Shown here: positions 6,350-7,696 of the stretch, piece after piece | Numbering within the stretch: the first letter of the stretch is position 1 | How the letters are laid out: every line of letters begins with the position of its first letter | Notes under the pieces: generated by a model | Told to the model about the DNA's origin: nothing | Databases searched by the model: none | Seen by the model: the letters and a program-made list of their open reading frames with translations, nothing else | Source of the DNA: Evtepia sp. | Lineage (GTDB): Bacteria > Bacillota > Clostridia > Oscillospirales > Oscillospiraceae | DNA length: 7,696 bases | Direction: 5' to 3' | Assembly: GCA_020025735.1 (NCBI GenBank) | Contig: JAHHRP010000088.1 | Coordinates: 1-7,696 of the forward strand | Translations under genes and position numbers: made by a program

Positions 6350-7204
6350 TTACTTTGTGTAGTCGTAAAAACCCTTGCCGGTTTTCCGACCCAGACGGCC
6401 AGCACGATAAAGGACCTTGTACAGGTGGGCAGGACGATACTTGGAGTCAGCAGTCTCCCGATACAGGGACTCCATGACCTCGATCATCACGTCAATGCCG
6501 ATGGCATCCGCCAGCTTCAGAGGACCCATGGGCAGGTTGTAACCCAGCTCGCAGGCCTTGTCCACATCCTCATAGGAGCACACGTTCTCTCCAGCCAGAA
6601 TGGCAGCCTCGTTCATCATGGGGCACATGACGCGGTTGGCAATGAACATAGGCACGTCAGTGACGGTAACAAATTCTTTGCCAAAGGCCTTCGCCACGAC
6701 CTTACCGGTTTCAATGGTATCCTCGGAGGTGTCATAGGCATTGATGATCTCCACCAGCTTCATGGCTGGCACGGGGCTGAAGAAGTGCATTCCCAAAAAC
6801 TTCTCTGGGCGCTGGGAAGCCGCTGCCAACTCGGTGATGCTCAAGGAGGAGGTGTTGGAGACGAAAATCGCCTCGGGCTTGATGACAGGTGCCATCTTAG
6901 CAAAGGCGTCCTTCTTTAGCTCCATATTCTCTACCATGGCCTCAAAGACGATGTCCACGTCCTTCAGGTCGTCCAGTTCGATGGTGGCCTTCAGGCGGCC
7001 CAGCCAGGCATCAGCCTGCTCCTGGGTAATCTTCCCCTTGGCAATCTTTTTCTCAAAGTTCTTCTTGATGCCAGCCACACCCTTCTCCAGGGTGGGGGTG
7101 CGGTGGTTATAGAGGACCACATCATAGCCGCCCTCCAGAGCCACCTGCGCGATGCCTCTGCCCATCAAACCTGCGCCGTACACGCCAACAGTCTTAACTT
7201 CCAT
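6350..7204 (-). CDS. hbd: 3-hydroxybutyryl-CoA dehydrogenase
   Basis: It reversibly reduces acetoacetyl-CoA to 3-hydroxybutyryl-CoA, a step of clostridial butyrate formation, in the cytoplasm. The 284 residues match the family. The Rossmann domain opens with VGVYGAGLMGRGIAQ (6-20). Catalytic residues are visible: S119 in NTSSLSITE, H140 in GMHFFSPVPAMKLVEII with partner E152, and N190 in ANRVM. The C-terminal dimerisation domain ends in the hallmark RAGRLGRKTGKGFYDYTK. After the second beta strand the sequence is VVLYNHRT (29-36), where NAD-dependent members have an Asp; Asn-His-Arg suggests NADP(H) preference. AAGGAG lies 10 bases before the ATG at 7204. No thiolase, crotonase or acyl-CoA dehydrogenase gene is in the window, so it stands alone here. 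A fatty-acid-oxidation role is possible but less likely. Confidence 0.93.
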   Translation of the reverse strand: MEVKTVGVYGAGLMGRGIAQVALEGGYDVVLYNHRTPTLEKGVAGIKKNFEKKIAKGKITQEQADAWLGRLKATIELDDLKDVDIVFEAMVENMELKKDAFAKMAPVIKPEAIFVSNTSSLSITELAAASQRPEKFLGMHFFSPVPAMKLVEIINAYDTSEDTIETGKVVAKAFGKEFVTVTDVPMFIANRVMCPMMNEAAILAGENVCSYEDVDKACELGYNLPMGPLKLADAIGIDVMIEVMESLYRETADSKYRPAHLYKVLYRAGRLGRKTGKGFYDYTK

Positions 7205-7230
7205 GTTTGTGCAACTCCTTAACTTACATA

Positions 7231-7246
7231 ATTATAGTACTTTAAT
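7231..7246 (-). promoter_or_regulatory. hbd proximal -10 with overlapping near-palindrome
   Basis: A perfect TATAAT (7236-7231 on the - strand) lies 26 bases before the hbd ATG; no good -35 is found at 16-18 bases (CATTTG at 17). ATTATAGTACTTTAAT (7231-7246) is palindromic at 14 of 16 positions around AGTACT and covers the -10, so it could be an operator. The regulator is unknown; it does not match the Rex site TTGTTAA-N4-TTAACAA. Confidence 0.5.
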
Positions 7247-7250
7247 ACTG

Positions 7251-7302
7251 CCCCAAATGGGGTCGTATGATTATCAGGTGTACTAACCACCCAAAAAATG
7301 GG
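7251..7302. repeat. Pair of small inverted repeats upstream of hbd
   Basis: CCCCAAATGGGG (7251-7262) and CCCA-A5-TGGG (7290-7302) share the plan C-run/A-run/TGGG. Their centres are about 40 bp apart, and both lie just upstream of the hbd -10. They may be paired binding sites or chance. They are short, so support is weak. Confidence 0.3.
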
Positions 7303-7387
7303 GGTTTTCCTTCATAAAGAAACCGGGGGCCATGCCTTGCCGCCTGCCAGAGCGCAATCCCCCGTTGTTCCTCCCTTTGCTTGTTTT

Positions 7388-7416
7388 ATCTTACAGGAAG
7401 AACTGGGGTTCGTCAA
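7388..7416 (-). promoter_or_regulatory. Possible distal hbd promoter
   Basis: TTGACG (7416-7411), a 17-base spacer and TAAGAT (7393-7388) on the - strand resemble a housekeeping promoter. A transcript from near 7381 would have a leader of about 175 bases before hbd. Confidence 0.45.
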
Positions 7417-7674
7417 GGGTTTGTTTTCACTTTTTCACAATTTTCCTTCTCTCCCTCCCCTCTGCCATGGCAGTTTCCACGGAAGCTCTCCCACAACAGG
7501 CCCCGCACCTTTCCACAGATTTCTGCTGTTTTTGTGTGTATTGTGCAGTTTTTCCTTCACTTTTTTGTGGGTTTTACCTGTCACTTTCTCTTCCTCTCCC
7601 ATTTTTGTAGTTCTGATTAACTAAAAAAACCAATAAAAATAATCAATACATGGCATGTGCCCCCGCATTTCTTA

Positions 7675-7683
7675 TGATATAAT
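7675..7683 (+). promoter_or_regulatory. Extended -10 promoter reading out of the right edge
   Basis: TGATATAAT is an exact extended -10 (TG-N-TATAAT) with a predicted start near 7690. The A-rich stretch at about 7622-7645 lies where an UP element would be. No clear -35 is seen (ATGTGC at 17 bases). It implies a + strand gene starting beyond the window, divergent from hbd. Confidence 0.55.
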
Positions 7684-7696
7684 AACGGCGTAGAAG

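Larger units (their letters stand above)
7317..7696. other. Non-coding, pyrimidine-rich region right of hbd
   Basis: I see no convincing gene here. The short open frames on the + strand are low-complexity (Phe/Pro/Ser/Leu-rich), lack ribosome binding sites and overlap each other. About 7365-7615 is strongly C/T-rich on the + strand, with many CTTTTTC and TTTCCAC-like runs. A perfect 12-bp palindrome, CTGCCATGGCAG, stands at 7462-7473. Bases 7620-7650 are A-rich and precede a + strand promoter. Confidence 0.6.

Noticed and set aside
6248..7439. DnaA-box-like sites (TTTTCCACA at 6248-6256, TTTTTCACA at 7431-7439) hinting at a replication origin
   Set aside because: There are only two loose consensus matches over 1.2 kb, with no clustered array, no AT-rich unwinding element beside them and no dnaA/dnaN/rpmH genes.
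7298..7624. Overlapping + strand open frames of 79-108 codons
   Set aside because: They are Phe/Ser/Pro/Leu-rich because the DNA is pyrimidine-rich, have no Shine-Dalgarno sequence and lie upstream of the only + strand promoter seen.

Overview
The window most likely comes from an anaerobic Firmicute of the class Clostridia, plausibly a butyrate-forming gut member of the Oscillospirales. This is an inference from gene content: a T-box-controlled leucine operon, a clostridial-type 3-hydroxybutyryl-CoA dehydrogenase, and a sigma factor/membrane anti-sigma pair of a kind common in Clostridia. No taxonomic marker is present.

Layout, left to right. (1) Bases 1-1142, + strand: the 3' part of an ECF-like sigma factor gene, cut by the window edge, overlaps by 4 bases a gene for a one-pass membrane protein with an extracytoplasmic domain, probably its anti-sigma or sensor partner. 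This block looks more AT-rich than the rest. (2) Bases 1243-5941, - strand: a complete leucine operon in transcription order leuA-leuC-leuD-leuB, closed by a strong intrinsic terminator at 1243-1284. (3) Bases 5942-6230, - strand: the operon's control region, with a near-consensus promoter (TTGACA-N17-TATTCT) and a T-box leader with a recognisable Stem I, a CUC (Leu) specifier, the AGAGTGGTACCGCGG T-box and a terminator. (4) Bases 6299-7204, - strand: hbd and its own GC-rich terminator. (5) Bases 7205-7696: a non-coding stretch, pyrimidine-rich on the + strand. It holds one or two hbd promoters, small inverted repeats and, at the right edge, an extended -10 promoter pointing out of the window.

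The leu genes together convert 2-ketoisovalerate plus acetyl-CoA to 2-ketoisocaproate. LeuA makes 2-isopropylmalate, LeuC/LeuD isomerise it, and LeuB oxidatively decarboxylates it. Two control layers can be read: uncharged tRNA-Leu should allow read-through at the T-box, and LeuA keeps the C-terminal domain through which leucine inhibits this enzyme family. Hbd is a separate transcription unit for reduction of acetoacetyl-CoA in butyrate metabolism; its cofactor-binding loop suggests NADP(H) rather than NAD(H).

I found no defence system, mobile element, CRISPR array or tRNA/rRNA. The points most worth a second look are an alternative hairpin beside the T-box terminator, the Hbd cofactor loop, and the structured hbd upstream region.
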